From assembly GCA_045106855.1 (NCBI GenBank), contig JBGCFI010000007.1:196848-260847 (forward strand): a stretch of DNA of 64,000 bases. The letters are read 5' to 3'. The stretch comes from Granulosicoccus sp045106855 (GTDB lineage Bacteria; Pseudomonadota; Gammaproteobacteria; Granulosicoccales; Granulosicoccaceae). The notes below the pieces were generated by a model. The model searched no databases, was not told the origin of the DNA, and saw nothing but the letters and a program-made list of their open reading frames with translations. Positions 17,827 to 26,575 of the stretch are shown here, in pieces. Both the position numbers and the translations under genes were made by a program. Each line of letters begins with the position of its first letter. Position 1 is the stretch's first letter.

Positions 17827-18483
17827 TCAGGGGGTTGCAAGTGTAAGCGTTACAGTGCAGGGGTTGCAATCTGGATCAGGATTTTCACCGTTTCCACCTC
17901 CGTCATCGCCACCGCCACCTGCCGCTGCAGCAATGCCTCCGACAAGTAAAATTCCGACACCGACGTACAGCCAGTTGATCTTTTTACGGGGTGAAGGTTC
18001 TTCAATCGATGGTGTTTGGGCAATGGAAGCATCAGTCGCTGGGGTCGCTGGCTCTGGATTTCGCAGGGTTCGGACCAAAGGGTCGAAAGAAAGCCCTTTG
18101 AGCACGACGTTTCCGGATGCGTCTTCTGCACGAATGTAATATTCGATAGCGGTATCATCCTCTCCGACGCGAGGCGTGGTATCGACCTTTGCAGAATAAT
18201 ACGCGGACTGGACGAGCGGCTGCATAACGATCTCAGTGAATTCGTTTTCCCCGGAGTAGCGATAAAAAAGGCTGACACTTTTCAAATCTTCATTGTCAAC
18301 CACAGTTGCTGCAAAGACTTCTACATCTCCCAGATTGCCGGATTTGATTTCTTCGTGCTCTATGATCGGAGCTTCAAAATCACTCTCGCTTGACTGCGCA
18401 TGTGCAATGGTCCCCAGCGAGCTGGTTAAGGCAAACCAGGCACAAAAAAAGGAGGTAAATGCTTTTTTAACATTGGCATTCAT
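17827..18483 (-). CDS. Hypothetical secreted, membrane-anchored protein
   Basis: 218 residues, not recognised. The N-terminus is a Sec signal peptide with likely cleavage after AHA (residue 29). Residues about 35-140 look like an immunoglobulin/fibronectin-type beta-sandwich (VEVFAATVVDNEDLKSVSLF, IEYYIRAEDASGNVV). A Pro/Thr/Ser-rich linker precedes a basic stretch and a membrane segment at about 171-189 (WLYVGVGILLVGGIAAAA). This is followed by a Gly/Asp-rich tail and two cysteines (C206, C209). The topology would expose the sandwich outside the inner membrane. It lies 104 bp downstream of the Ser/Thr kinase on the same strand, so the two are probably co-transcribed and may form a sensing pair. 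Confidence 0.75.
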   Translation of the reverse strand: MNANVKKAFTSFFCAWFALTSSLGTIAHAQSSESDFEAPIIEHEEIKSGNLGDVEVFAATVVDNEDLKSVSLFYRYSGENEFTEIVMQPLVQSAYYSAKVDTTPRVGEDDTAIEYYIRAEDASGNVVLKGLSFDPLVRTLRNPEPATPATDASIAQTPSIEEPSPRKKINWLYVGVGILLVGGIAAAAGGGGDDGGGNGENPDPDCNPCTVTLTLATP

Positions 18484-18586
18484 ACGATTTATTGACTCTT
18501 TGCGGCGTTTAGAAAATGTATCGATCAGGCTTGTGTAGAAAATGTCTGAACTTCATTTGGCTATTGATTGTCGTTTTAAGAAGGGT

Positions 18587-20947
18587 CTACCAGTGAATCT
18601 TTGACCATTCGCCAGATCGTTTGGAATGGATCGGAATAGTCTTGAATTCAGAAGGCGGAAAAACAACATCTCCATTGCTACGTCTCATACTCACTATTTG
18701 CAAATTTGCCCGGACAGTCTGATCTCCGGGACTAGTACGTACACCACCAAGTGAGACTTTGATACTTTCAAACGTTCTAAACAAATATTTGAGGTATGCA
18801 TTTTTTCGCTCGGAAGGATACGTTAGCGTAGTCAGCGCGGTTTCATCCTTGCGGATGATGGCCCGGCGCAAAGAATCAAATTGCTGGAGTACATTCCCGA
18901 TATCAGTGTCTGTGATTGGCCGGGCTGCGTCAAGGGATAGCTGTGTCTCCTGACGATCGGCGGCTGCTTTTTCCGTTGCCTCTTTGGCGGCTTTGGCAGT
19001 TGCAATTCGTTCCTCTTCAGCGCGTTTTTTCAAAGCGTCTTCAGCGGCTTTCGCAGCTGCAATCCGTGCCGCTTCAGCACGTTTATTCGAAGCTTCCGCA
19101 GCGGCTTTAGCTGCCGCAATGCGTTGTTCCTCTGCGAGTTTTCTAGCTGCTTCCTCTGCGGCTTTGGCAGCTGCAATACGTTGCTCTTCAGCGAGTTTTC
19201 TAGCTGCTTCCTCTGCGGCTTTGGCAGCTGCAATGCGTTGCTCTTCAGCGAGTTTTCTAGCTTCCTCCTCTGTGGCTTTGGCTGCTGCAATGCGCTGCTC
19301 TTCAGCGAGTTTTCTAGCTGCTTCTTCAGCGGCTTTGGCAGCTGCAATGCGTTGCTCTTCGGCGAATTTTCTAGCTGCTTCCTCTGCAGCCCTGGCAGCT
19401 GCAATGCGTCGCTCCTCAGCGAGTTTTCCAGCTGCTTCCTCTGCGGCTTTGGCGGCCGCAAACCGTTCCTCTTCAACGCGCTTTCTAGAAGCCTCTTCAG
19501 CGATCTGTTCGGATCTCAGTCTTTGCGCTTCAGCCTGAGTTTGCTCGATACTGAGATTTTCGGCGGCGATTTGTGATTCGCCTGACTGTGCGCTAGTGTT
19601 CTGTTCGTCTGGTGTCTGGATTAGCGGTAGCCAACGATTTCTCTCACTGAACGCAAGAAGAGATAATGCAACGAAGCATAGGCCGATGATGACTGGCGTT
19701 CTGTTGTTCTGAATTTTCGAGGCACCGCGTTTTTTATCGCGGGAAGAATGCATTGTCTGCAAACGTTGTTCTCGATCTCGCTGTGTTTCCCATTCATAGG
19801 GTGAGTCGAGTGCATCATCAGTAACTTGACTGTGTCCTTCGGCAGTCAATGATGCCTGAGCCGCTACACTAGCGTGATCCACGGTAAGTTTTCTGCGATC
19901 TGTCGGTATATCTGGCAGGGCTGAATAGGTGTCAATAACCTGGTTTCTCGCCGTCTCGTGGTCAGGGGATACCAGATGACGTTCGAGTGCCCGGGTGGAG
20001 ACCCGAGGCATTAGGACGGTCTCGTCAGCACTAGCCTGGAATTCTGGCAGCAATTTGGAGCGCCATTGCTCCATGGATTGTGGTCGGTCGAGAATTCGAA
20101 AGCTGAGTGCCCAGTCGATAGCTCGACAAAACGGAACGCTAATATCATCCGGCGCAACGGCTTCAAGTGGAGTCAATGGATCCTGCTGATCGTTAACTAC
20201 TGCTGATCCTCGTAACGTGGAATCGACTGGCACGTTACCCGTTATTGCGTAGTAAAGAACTGCACCCAACGCGTAGATATCTGTCCATGGCCCTTGCTGA
20301 GAAGCGTTGGTATCGTTGTATTGCTCCAACGGCGCGTATCCGACCGATACCAGGGCCGTCAGGGATTGGGTCTGAGCGCCGGTGGCTAGACGTGCCGAAC
20401 CGAAATCCAGAAGTACCGGAGACCCGTCGCGTCTTATCAGAATGTTTGCTGGCTTAATGTCGCGGTGAATGTATCCGTGCCGATGTACTTCTGCGAGCCC
20501 GTCAATTATCGGTCCGATAATTTTCTTTAAATCTGCTTCTCTACTGATGTGTCGGTTTTGAATCAGCTCCTTCAATTCGTGGCCGCGCTCATATTCCATA
20601 ATCATGTAAGCGGTACCGTTCTGCTCGAAAACGGCCATAACGCGGACAATGCTCGTATGTTTGAATTTAGCGAGCGTCTGGGCTTCTTTGATGAAGCGCG
20701 AAAGACCCCAGGAAAATGTGGATTTGTCTGAGGATCTGGGCTGAACTGCGTTGTTATTTGTACGCTCGGCGATTTGTTCGGGCAGGTACTCTTTTATCGC
20801 GACCTGAAGGTCCAGTTTAGTGTCCAGCGCCAGGTAAGTGACTCCAAAGCCTCCACGGCCAAGGAAACCTTGAATGCGATAGCAGCCCAGCATATCGCCG
20901 GGTGCGAGAATCGCGTTTCTGTCAGCAGCTTCGACACTCAAAGTCAT
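18587..20947 (-). CDS. Transmembrane serine/threonine protein kinase with TolA-like repeat coiled coil
   Basis: 786-residue Hanks-type kinase. The cytoplasmic kinase domain (about 20-300) is complete: glycine loop LGRGGFGVTY, VAIKEYLP (K52), catalytic loop HRDIKPANIL (D162), DFG at 181-183, and PLEQY replacing the APE region as in many bacterial kinases. A basic linker leads to one membrane segment (about 418-433, VIIGLCFVALSLLAFS). Residues about 483-665 are a highly charged Ala/Glu/Arg/Lys coiled coil of 19-residue repeats. The last about 100 residues form a small alpha+beta domain (LRRAIIRKDETALTTLTYPS) resembling SnoaL/NTF2-like folds, probably periplasmic. I chose ATG 20947; a longer frame to 21016 is open but unsupported. 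The paired secreted protein is downstream. Confidence 0.9.
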   Translation of the reverse strand: MTLSVEAADRNAILAPGDMLGCYRIQGFLGRGGFGVTYLALDTKLDLQVAIKEYLPEQIAERTNNNAVQPRSSDKSTFSWGLSRFIKEAQTLAKFKHTSIVRVMAVFEQNGTAYMIMEYERGHELKELIQNRHISREADLKKIIGPIIDGLAEVHRHGYIHRDIKPANILIRRDGSPVLLDFGSARLATGAQTQSLTALVSVGYAPLEQYNDTNASQQGPWTDIYALGAVLYYAITGNVPVDSTLRGSAVVNDQQDPLTPLEAVAPDDISVPFCRAIDWALSFRILDRPQSMEQWRSKLLPEFQASADETVLMPRVSTRALERHLVSPDHETARNQVIDTYSALPDIPTDRRKLTVDHASVAAQASLTAEGHSQVTDDALDSPYEWETQRDREQRLQTMHSSRDKKRGASKIQNNRTPVIIGLCFVALSLLAFSERNRWLPLIQTPDEQNTSAQSGESQIAAENLSIEQTQAEAQRLRSEQIAEEASRKRVEEERFAAAKAAEEAAGKLAEERRIAAARAAEEAARKFAEEQRIAAAKAAEEAARKLAEEQRIAAAKATEEEARKLAEEQRIAAAKAAEEAARKLAEEQRIAAAKAAEEAARKLAEEQRIAAAKAAAEASNKRAEAARIAAAKAAEDALKKRAEEERIATAKAAKEATEKAAADRQETQLSLDAARPITDTDIGNVLQQFDSLRRAIIRKDETALTTLTYPSERKNAYLKYLFRTFESIKVSLGGVRTSPGDQTVRANLQIVSMRRSNGDVVFPPSEFKTIPIHSKRSGEWSKIHW
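18953..19501 (-). repeat. 57-bp tandem repeats encoding 19-residue coiled-coil units
   Basis: Inside the kinase gene, about nine to ten tandem copies of a 57-bp unit encode variants of AAEEAARKLAEEQRIAAAK. The central copies are nearly identical in DNA; the outer ones diverge. This suggests expansion by slippage or unequal crossover and a likely length-variable region between strains. A long Ala-rich frame on the opposite strand is a by-product of the repeat. Confidence 0.9.
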
Positions 20948-21330
20948 AAATCTTGTCCATTTACTGCTTTCATGGATTCCATATGCATGAAAACACCGCC
21001 CCCCGGAATTGTACACCGCCTCTATTGCGCCAAGGCGAAAAGGGTTGCTCTAGGACACTATACTTAAGCATAATTTCAGATTTGACAAGGGATCTTTATG
21101 TGACGTAGAAATTGTGCTTGCGCCGTTCTTGTGCGAAATGCGCCGTTCTTGTGCGAAAAGTGAGTATGACGATGGCTTCCATTGCCAGTGCAATCGGTTA
21201 TGCTCAGTTTTTGTGTGGTGGGATTGACTATATCCTGAGGCTGAGACTACCGTATACAGTCAGTTGGTTAAGGTAGCATGCAGGCCGCGCTAATTGTCGT
21301 TTGTTGAGAAGGTTAACGGAGTCAGATTGA
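20948..21330. other. Intergenic region with a 20-bp tandem duplication
   Basis: This 383-bp gap separates the divergent kinase and CBM9 lipoprotein genes. It contains a perfect tandem duplication of 20 bp (21119-21138 and 21139-21158, unit TGCGCCGTTCTTGTGCGAAA). No gene is apparent. Promoters for both flanking genes should lie here; none was identified with confidence. Confidence 0.6.
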
Positions 21331-22512
21331 ATGAGTTGGAAACCCTACGGATTGATCACTGGCGTGGTTTTTATGGTCACCGCCTGTTCGGAAACGTCGC
21401 AGCTGGCTGTCGATGGCCTGGAAGGATCTGATTCGGTTTCGGGTAAATTCTTACTGTCTGTCCCCGCATCAATCGCGACCGCCCGAGCTGTTAATCTTGA
21501 CGCTCTATTTGCTCGTGTGCTGGTAAATGGTGAAGAGCAGGCTGTACCGCCCGGTTCAAACACAGTCACTTTTTCAGCCGAGAACGGTGGCACGCTGAAC
21601 ATCAGCGTCACGTGGTTTGAGACGCAGGACGACCGTGCGGACGATCTGATGCTTGCCTCCTGGGCAACCAGTGAAACAGTGAACGGTAATTTGGCAATTT
21701 CCGTGGATACAGACGACTATATATCCGACGGGGAGGCGTTTGATGCTGATAATGATGAGTTCTCAAATCTGGCTGAGCGCAAGAAAGACAGTGATCCATA
21801 CAATCCTGATGAAACACCGGACAACGTACCTGACGTACGTTTAAGATGGGTAAATCCTGCCGAGGCTCCAGCGATTGATGGTCTTTATGATGCCATCTGG
21901 TCCGATCGTGCCAAGTTTAATGACGTCAGTGGAGAACGTTTATCGATTGATAATCTGATGATTAACCAGGGGGCCTTGCAAGCGAATGGAGCAGCTCAGT
22001 TTCGATGGTTTGCCATGCACGATGATAATAACCTCTACGTGTATGTGATTGGAAAGAATGATGAGATTACAACTCCCATACGTGATTCATCAGATCCCTG
22101 GCAGGATGATACGGTCAATCTGTTCATAGACGGTAATAACAGTAAAGGTGACAGCTACGATGGTTTCGATGACAGACACCTTTATGTTCCTTTGTTAACC
22201 AGTCCGGATAACCTCAGTTCCAACTCAACGCTGTTCGTGAACAGTGAGTTCTCGGCACCTGAACCAGAGTTTGAATTCGCCACGTGTTTGTGCACAGGTA
22301 ATGGTGAGATAACCTGGGAATTCAGATTACCCTTTTCGGAATTCAACATCACCAAAAACGTACCGTTCGGGTTTGACATACAGATTGATGTCGACAACGA
22401 CGGCGGCGCGCGTGATGCACGATGGGGATGGTTTCATCCTGCACGTACCTCAGAGGATGTTGACAATACTCGGATGATGCCTTCATTTATGGGAACCGTT
22501 ATTGTTGAATAG
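21331..22512 (+). CDS. Lipoprotein with CBM9-like (sugar-binding) C-terminal domain
   Basis: 393 residues. The lipobox is VTAC (Cys19). The N-terminal half (SVSGKFLLSVPASIATARAV) is a beta-rich domain of unknown type. A short calcium-binding-like acidic segment follows (DGEAFDADNDEFSNLAERKK), reminiscent of thrombospondin type 3 repeats. Residues about 180-393 match the carbohydrate-binding module 9/DOMON-like fold found in xylanases and cytochromes: PAIDGLYDAIWS, DDNNLYVYVIGKNDEI, SSDPWQDDTVNLFIDGNNS, ITWEFRLPFSEF and FGFDIQIDVDNDGG. Probably a surface glycan-binding protein; ligand unknown. Together with the GH16 lipoprotein at 5.6 kb it suggests use of extracellular polysaccharide. Single gene. 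Confidence 0.8.
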   Translation: MSWKPYGLITGVVFMVTACSETSQLAVDGLEGSDSVSGKFLLSVPASIATARAVNLDALFARVLVNGEEQAVPPGSNTVTFSAENGGTLNISVTWFETQDDRADDLMLASWATSETVNGNLAISVDTDDYISDGEAFDADNDEFSNLAERKKDSDPYNPDETPDNVPDVRLRWVNPAEAPAIDGLYDAIWSDRAKFNDVSGERLSIDNLMINQGALQANGAAQFRWFAMHDDNNLYVYVIGKNDEITTPIRDSSDPWQDDTVNLFIDGNNSKGDSYDGFDDRHLYVPLLTSPDNLSSNSTLFVNSEFSAPEPEFEFATCLCTGNGEITWEFRLPFSEFNITKNVPFGFDIQIDVDNDGGARDARWGWFHPARTSEDVDNTRMMPSFMGTVIVE

Positions 22513-22554
22513 GTGTGTGGTACTAGGAACAGATTGGTTATTGTCAGTAATAGG

Positions 22555-22581
22555 TAAACACTGATTATTCTGTAGTGTTTA
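22555..22581 (+). terminator. Candidate weak terminator after the CBM9 lipoprotein
   Basis: TAAACACT (22555-22562) pairs perfectly with AGTGTTTA (22574-22581), loop 11 nt, followed by TTTAAATT. It lies 42 bp after the stop. The stem is AT-rich, so efficiency is doubtful. The rest of the gap up to 22815 shows no gene. Confidence 0.4.
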
Positions 22582-22815
22582 TTTAAATTCGAGCGTTGGA
22601 ACAGTGAGTTGGCTTGCATGCAGCCAAACGCAAGTGCGTTGCTGGGTGACGCTTTTCAAGTCACTATTATCGACACTCACGGCTCTTTGGTTATTATCTT
22701 TCCCGTCTCGCGCAGTTTTAGTGCTGCAGCTACATTCGCATAATTTAAATTTCCAGCTAAGTTTCTGTTGGGTTTATCTAATGGTTTGCTTAGACTAATG
22801 ACAGGGGAAATAGGC

Positions 22816-23706
22816 ATGATTCGTACAGGTGTTATCGGTGTGGGTGATATGGGCAGCGGCCTTGCTAAAAACCTGGTTGCTTCCGGTTTTTCCACCATTG
22901 GCTACGATTTAAAGCCTGCCCGGATGCAGGCACTTCCTGCATTGGGCTGTCAGTCGGCCCATTCGGTGGCTGAAGTTGCTGACAATGCAGATGCCGTCTT
23001 TGTCATGGTCATGACGGGCGATGAAGCAAAAACCGTCATTCTCGGTGAACAGGGGCTGGTTCGCCGAATGTCAAACGGCGGTGTTGTTATCTTGAGCGCT
23101 ACCATTAAACCGTCAGAAGCTCAGGAAATCGGAAGCGCCATGCAAGGTTCAGGCATTCACCTTATCGATACACCTGTATCAGGAGGTTTTCCTGGGGCGC
23201 AAGCTGGCACACTCACTATGATGGCTGCTGCAAAAGAAGAGGTGCTTGCCGAGTTTTCCCCGGTTATGCAGGCTGTATCGAGCACAATTCATCATGTGGG
23301 GAAAAATCCGGGTGACGGGCAGGTTGTCAAAGCGTGTTTACAGTCCCTGATCGGTGCGATGTTCTCGGCCACATTTGAAGCGGCAGCGTTAGCGGCAAAA
23401 GCGGGAGTTAAGGGTGAAATTCTGCACAAGGTTGTATCGACATCAAGTGCCGGGTGCGGCATTACAAGCAATGCGCTGGAAAAGATTATCGATCGTCAAT
23501 TTGAGGGAACGGGTAGCCACATTGCTACAATGCATAAAGATCTGACTATATCGCTTGATCTTGCCAACCAGCTGGGCGTGCCGTTGCATACAGCGGCGAC
23601 GGCAATGCAGTTGTTTCATGCAGGCAAGACTAAATACCCAAATGGAGACAATTGGGTTGTCACACGGATTATCGAAGACATAGTTGGTGCAGAATTACAT
23701 CGCTGA
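22816..23706 (+). CDS. NAD(P)-dependent beta-hydroxyacid dehydrogenase (3-hydroxyisobutyrate dehydrogenase family)
   Basis: 296 residues. Cytoplasmic oxidoreductase of the HIBADH/tartronate-semialdehyde-reductase/6-phosphogluconate-dehydrogenase superfamily. N-terminal Rossmann motif GVIGVGDMGSGLAKNLVASG. Substrate-binding motif around DTPVSGGFPGAQAGTL. Catalytic lysine region GDGQVVKACLQSLIGAMFSA. The start was placed at ATG 22816, preceded by AGGGG at 8 nt, instead of the upstream in-frame ATG at 22768. It lies 69 bp before the TIM-barrel protein gene and both probably form an operon. The substrate could be a sugar-derived or branched hydroxyacid; the sequence does not decide. Confidence 0.9.
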   Translation: MIRTGVIGVGDMGSGLAKNLVASGFSTIGYDLKPARMQALPALGCQSAHSVAEVADNADAVFVMVMTGDEAKTVILGEQGLVRRMSNGGVVILSATIKPSEAQEIGSAMQGSGIHLIDTPVSGGFPGAQAGTLTMMAAAKEEVLAEFSPVMQAVSSTIHHVGKNPGDGQVVKACLQSLIGAMFSATFEAAALAAKAGVKGEILHKVVSTSSAGCGITSNALEKIIDRQFEGTGSHIATMHKDLTISLDLANQLGVPLHTAATAMQLFHAGKTKYPNGDNWVVTRIIEDIVGAELHR

Positions 23707-23775
23707 TAGCATCATGAGCATCCGGCACAGTGTGTAAAGACAAAACCAGGGATATCAAATAACAGGTCTATAGCG

Positions 23776-24642
23776 ATGAAACTAGGAGTTATCTGTGATG
23801 GTATCAGCCGTGATCTGAACCGCGCCCTTAAGGTCATGAATGAGTTCGCGCTTGAATACGCTGAGCTGCAATTCATCGGCGACAAGGAAGTAGGTGATCA
23901 TTCTGCCTCTGAAGTGCGGGATATTAATGCGCTTTTGCGAAACAACGATACACCAGTCTCGTGTGTATCACGGCATGTTTTCGCGGGTTTGAGCACTGCC
24001 AATAAAGCTGGTGATGCTCTACATACTTCGCATATGGATTCTTTAAAACGTGTGATGGAAATGGCGCAGGTAGTCGGTGCACCTCTGGTACGCATCATGA
24101 CCAGTAAAAAGGAACAAATTCTTTGGGGAGCAAACGGTGCTGAAAAGTGGAATGTGGCCAAGGGTGCATGGGATAGTCTGCTACCACTCATCGAACCTGC
24201 GGTGATGCTGGCAAGAACGGAAGGATTAACGCTAGTGGTGGAAACTGGCAACGGCACCATGGTCAACTCTAACTATACCGCGCGGAAACTTATTGATGAC
24301 CTCAATGCCCGAGATGCCCTAAAGGTTTTGTGGGATCCAGCCAACAATTGCTGGTGTCACGAGCGTGCCTATCCTGATGGCTACAATGAAGTCAGAGACG
24401 GGTATCTTGGTCACGTTCATATCAAGGACATACAAGTGGATACCCCTCGGGCCACCCTGGAGGTTCGCGAAATGGGACACGGCCAGCTTGCAGATCAATT
24501 TCAACCCATTGCCGATGCTTTACGCGCAGATAGTTATGAAGGCGTCATTTCTTTTGAGAGTGTATTTCACTCAGGCGATGGGGATTTCGAAGCCGGATTT
24601 CGTCGATGTGTCGGAAAGTTCAAAGAGCACTTTGGTCCGTAA
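23776..24642 (+). CDS. Sugar phosphate isomerase/epimerase family TIM-barrel protein
   Basis: 288-residue member of the xylose-isomerase-like/AP-endonuclease-2 TIM-barrel family (IolE, IolH, hydroxypyruvate isomerase, MocC relatives). It starts with KLGVICDGISRDLNRALKVM. Metal-ligand segments: LVVETGNGTMVNS (Glu), VLWDPANNCW (Asp), YLGHVHIKDI (His, Lys, Asp), and the C-terminal YEGVISFESVF (Glu). These residues support a metal-dependent isomerase or epimerase. Co-directional with the preceding dehydrogenase. Convergent with the hydroxylase gene, only 2 bp between the stops. Substrate unknown; keto-sugar or inositol derivative is an inference from family and context. Confidence 0.9.
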   Translation: MKLGVICDGISRDLNRALKVMNEFALEYAELQFIGDKEVGDHSASEVRDINALLRNNDTPVSCVSRHVFAGLSTANKAGDALHTSHMDSLKRVMEMAQVVGAPLVRIMTSKKEQILWGANGAEKWNVAKGAWDSLLPLIEPAVMLARTEGLTLVVETGNGTMVNSNYTARKLIDDLNARDALKVLWDPANNCWCHERAYPDGYNEVRDGYLGHVHIKDIQVDTPRATLEVREMGHGQLADQFQPIADALRADSYEGVISFESVFHSGDGDFEAGFRRCVGKFKEHFGP

Positions 24643-24644
24643 TC

Positions 24645-25664
24645 CTAGCTATTGGCCTGTACGCGGCGTTTGTGCAGTTCTCGAAACTGTAAATCAGCTT
24701 CTGTGGATCCATCATGCAGGCTTCCAAACCATTTATCCAGAGGGACGTTGCTCTCACCGAAGTTTACGTTGTGATATCGATGATGAAGATAGTGCATATA
24801 TCGATCGTTTCTTACTGCTTTATCGTCTCCGAATACAATTTCATCAAAACCTGTATGGCTGACAGCGGGTCCTAATCCAGTCTGAAAAGCATTAAACATC
24901 ATGTGCAGCGGATGTGTCGGTACAACAACATGAATCAACATGCAGCTGAAGTACAGAATGTGCTCAACGGGATGCATGGCCATCCCCGACCAGGGGCCTA
25001 CGTTTACATTCTTGTGATGAAGGTAGTGCACTCGATCGTAAAGTGGTTTCCAGTGAATAAGCCTGTGGATCCAGTAGAAGTGAAAGTTGCGCCAGAAGGG
25101 TACTAGAGCCATTGCCAGACAAAACCAGACTGGATTAGAAGCAAAGTCAGCGTACGGGAGCCAGTGATTTGCATAAGCCCACCACAAGGCACACTCATAC
25201 ACACTCCAAAACAGCGCACCACTGTAAGACCAGAACATGTTGTCCCACACCTGATCGTTGAACAGGAATGTCGAATTTTTTTCTGACATCCAGTTGATGT
25301 TGTATTTTTTTAATCGTCCTTGTTTTTTGAACTTGTAGAACCACAGGTGAAATGCGCCGTTCCATAACGTCAGTAGCACAACGTTGCGTAGAGTAATTTC
25401 AAAAATCCAGCCCGCATCCAGCGATCTCATACGCGACAGCTCAGGCGTAAAAAACGCGTAACTGACCCCGATAACCAGCATGTAGATGGCAAACCAGGGA
25501 GCAAAGAACCCCGGAATACCGAACAACCATCTTGCTATTCGCTTTATATCGCCGGGCGAGTCCAGAAGGGGTTCAAGGAAGACTGGTCTGCCAGAGCGCC
25601 ACTCGCCTCGACGGTCTCGAACTTGTCCATGTTCATCCTGTGTGGTCTTGGGTTTTTTTGCCAT
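24645..25664 (-). CDS. Sterol desaturase/fatty acid hydroxylase superfamily protein
   Basis: Membrane diiron oxygenase of 339 residues. The three histidine boxes are present: HRLIH (HxxxH) after a membrane segment, HYLHH (HxxHH), and HYLHHRYHN near the C-terminus, which ligate two irons in this family. Several hydrophobic segments (FAPWFAIYMLVIGVSYAFF; ALFWSVYECALWW) place it in the inner membrane. The start was set at ATG 25664 (MAKKPKTTQDEHG); the frame is open to 25775 but runs into the operator region. It needs an electron donor, and the Rieske ferredoxin at 26.6 kb, controlled by the GntR gene between them, is the obvious candidate. The lipid or sterol-like substrate is unknown. Confidence 0.88.
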   Translation of the reverse strand: MAKKPKTTQDEHGQVRDRRGEWRSGRPVFLEPLLDSPGDIKRIARWLFGIPGFFAPWFAIYMLVIGVSYAFFTPELSRMRSLDAGWIFEITLRNVVLLTLWNGAFHLWFYKFKKQGRLKKYNINWMSEKNSTFLFNDQVWDNMFWSYSGALFWSVYECALWWAYANHWLPYADFASNPVWFCLAMALVPFWRNFHFYWIHRLIHWKPLYDRVHYLHHKNVNVGPWSGMAMHPVEHILYFSCMLIHVVVPTHPLHMMFNAFQTGLGPAVSHTGFDEIVFGDDKAVRNDRYMHYLHHRYHNVNFGESNVPLDKWFGSLHDGSTEADLQFRELHKRRVQANS

Positions 25665-25716
25665 GAGTCGAATTCGGGGTATCCAATGGTCCTGAACCGG
25701 TTTGAGAGTCTGATAT

Positions 25717-25765
25717 ATATTCGATAAAATACAATATATTCGAAAATAGATCAATATTCGAATAT
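25717..25765. promoter_or_regulatory. Triple ATATTCGA operator between hydroxylase and GntR gene
   Basis: ATATTCGA occurs at 25717-25724, 25736-25743 and 25754-25761, spaced 19 and 18 bp. The third is part of a perfect 12-bp palindrome ATATTCGAATAT (25754-25765). It lies in the 139-bp divergent region between the hydroxylase (start 25664) and the GntR regulator (start 25804). Likely binding sites for that regulator, repressing both directions. Inference from position and symmetry. Confidence 0.6.
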
Positions 25766-25803
25766 ACTGCGACATTAGAGCAACGATAGTTTCAGGTTCA
25801 AAT

Positions 25804-26520
25804 ATGGCATTGGATAGTGAAAGTCCTTACGAAGAATTGCGCCAGGGGTTGATCTGGGGACGCTGGAAGTCCGGTGAACGACTTATTCCACAGCGTTTGA
25901 AGCAAGAGCTCAACTGTACAAGCAGCGTTCTGCGTGAGGCAATGCTTCGTCTGGCAGGCGAAGGTTTGATGGTGTCCGAGAAAAACACCGGTTTTCGTGC
26001 TGTTGTTCATTCGAGCGCGACCTTTCGTGAAGCGGCCCACCTGAGGCTGATTCTGGAGCGCGAGGCAGCCGAATTGTCACTTGAGAGGGGTGATTTTGAT
26101 TGGGAGCTTGCGCTTACAGCCGCCTATCAGAAATTAGCCTATATCGAGCGTCAGATGACAGATACGGGAGATATCACTGGACTCGTCAGGCATTGGTCAT
26201 TACACGATTGGGAGTTCCACAGCACCTTGATGTCAGCCTGTGGATCCAGCTTGCTGATGCGTGCCTATAAATCTGCCTTTGATACGTTCCGGATGTACGC
26301 GGTAGCAGAGATTCCGGATTTCGGCTTTGGAAGAGAAGTGACCATGCATGAACACAAAGCTATCTATGAGTCTGCAGTATCAAGGGATATTGCCGGATGC
26401 CTGGCAGCAATAGAAATGCATGTGACCTTGTACCAGGATAAAAACCGTTCAGAGACACCTCTGCCATCAAAAGGGCAGCCCGCAGTCAGGCTACAGGTAT
26501 CCAGTGGGAAAGCCAGTTAG
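25804..26520 (+). CDS. GntR family transcriptional regulator (FadR/FCD subfamily)
   Basis: 238-residue DNA-binding regulator. N-terminal winged helix-turn-helix: ELRQGLIWGRWKSGERLIPQ, then CTSSVLREAMLRLAGEGLM (recognition helix with the family pattern S-x-x-x-LREA-L-RL-EGL). The all-helical FCD ligand domain follows (LRLILEREAAELSLERGDFD, HDWEFHSTLMSACGSSLLM, EHKAIYESAVSRDIAGC), with conserved Asp and His residues that in FCD proteins often bind metal or an organic acid. It is divergent from the hydroxylase and 55 bp before the Rieske gene. The upstream ATATTCGA repeats are probable autoregulatory operators. Confidence 0.92.
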   Translation: MALDSESPYEELRQGLIWGRWKSGERLIPQRLKQELNCTSSVLREAMLRLAGEGLMVSEKNTGFRAVVHSSATFREAAHLRLILEREAAELSLERGDFDWELALTAAYQKLAYIERQMTDTGDITGLVRHWSLHDWEFHSTLMSACGSSLLMRAYKSAFDTFRMYAVAEIPDFGFGREVTMHEHKAIYESAVSRDIAGCLAAIEMHVTLYQDKNRSETPLPSKGQPAVRLQVSSGKAS

Positions 26521-26575
26521 TTGTGGATTTCGGCTCGCAAATCGTTATTGATATGAACACTATAGGGAGAAAGTT

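Noticed and set aside
18984..19538. Long Ala/Ser-rich ORF on the plus strand (184 codons) opposite the kinase repeats
   Set aside because: It is the antisense image of the 57-bp repeats encoding the coiled coil; no start context or independent homology.
25665..25775. N-terminal extension of the hydroxylase frame
   Set aside because: It runs through the ATATTCGA operator repeats; ATG 25664 gives a usual-length protein.
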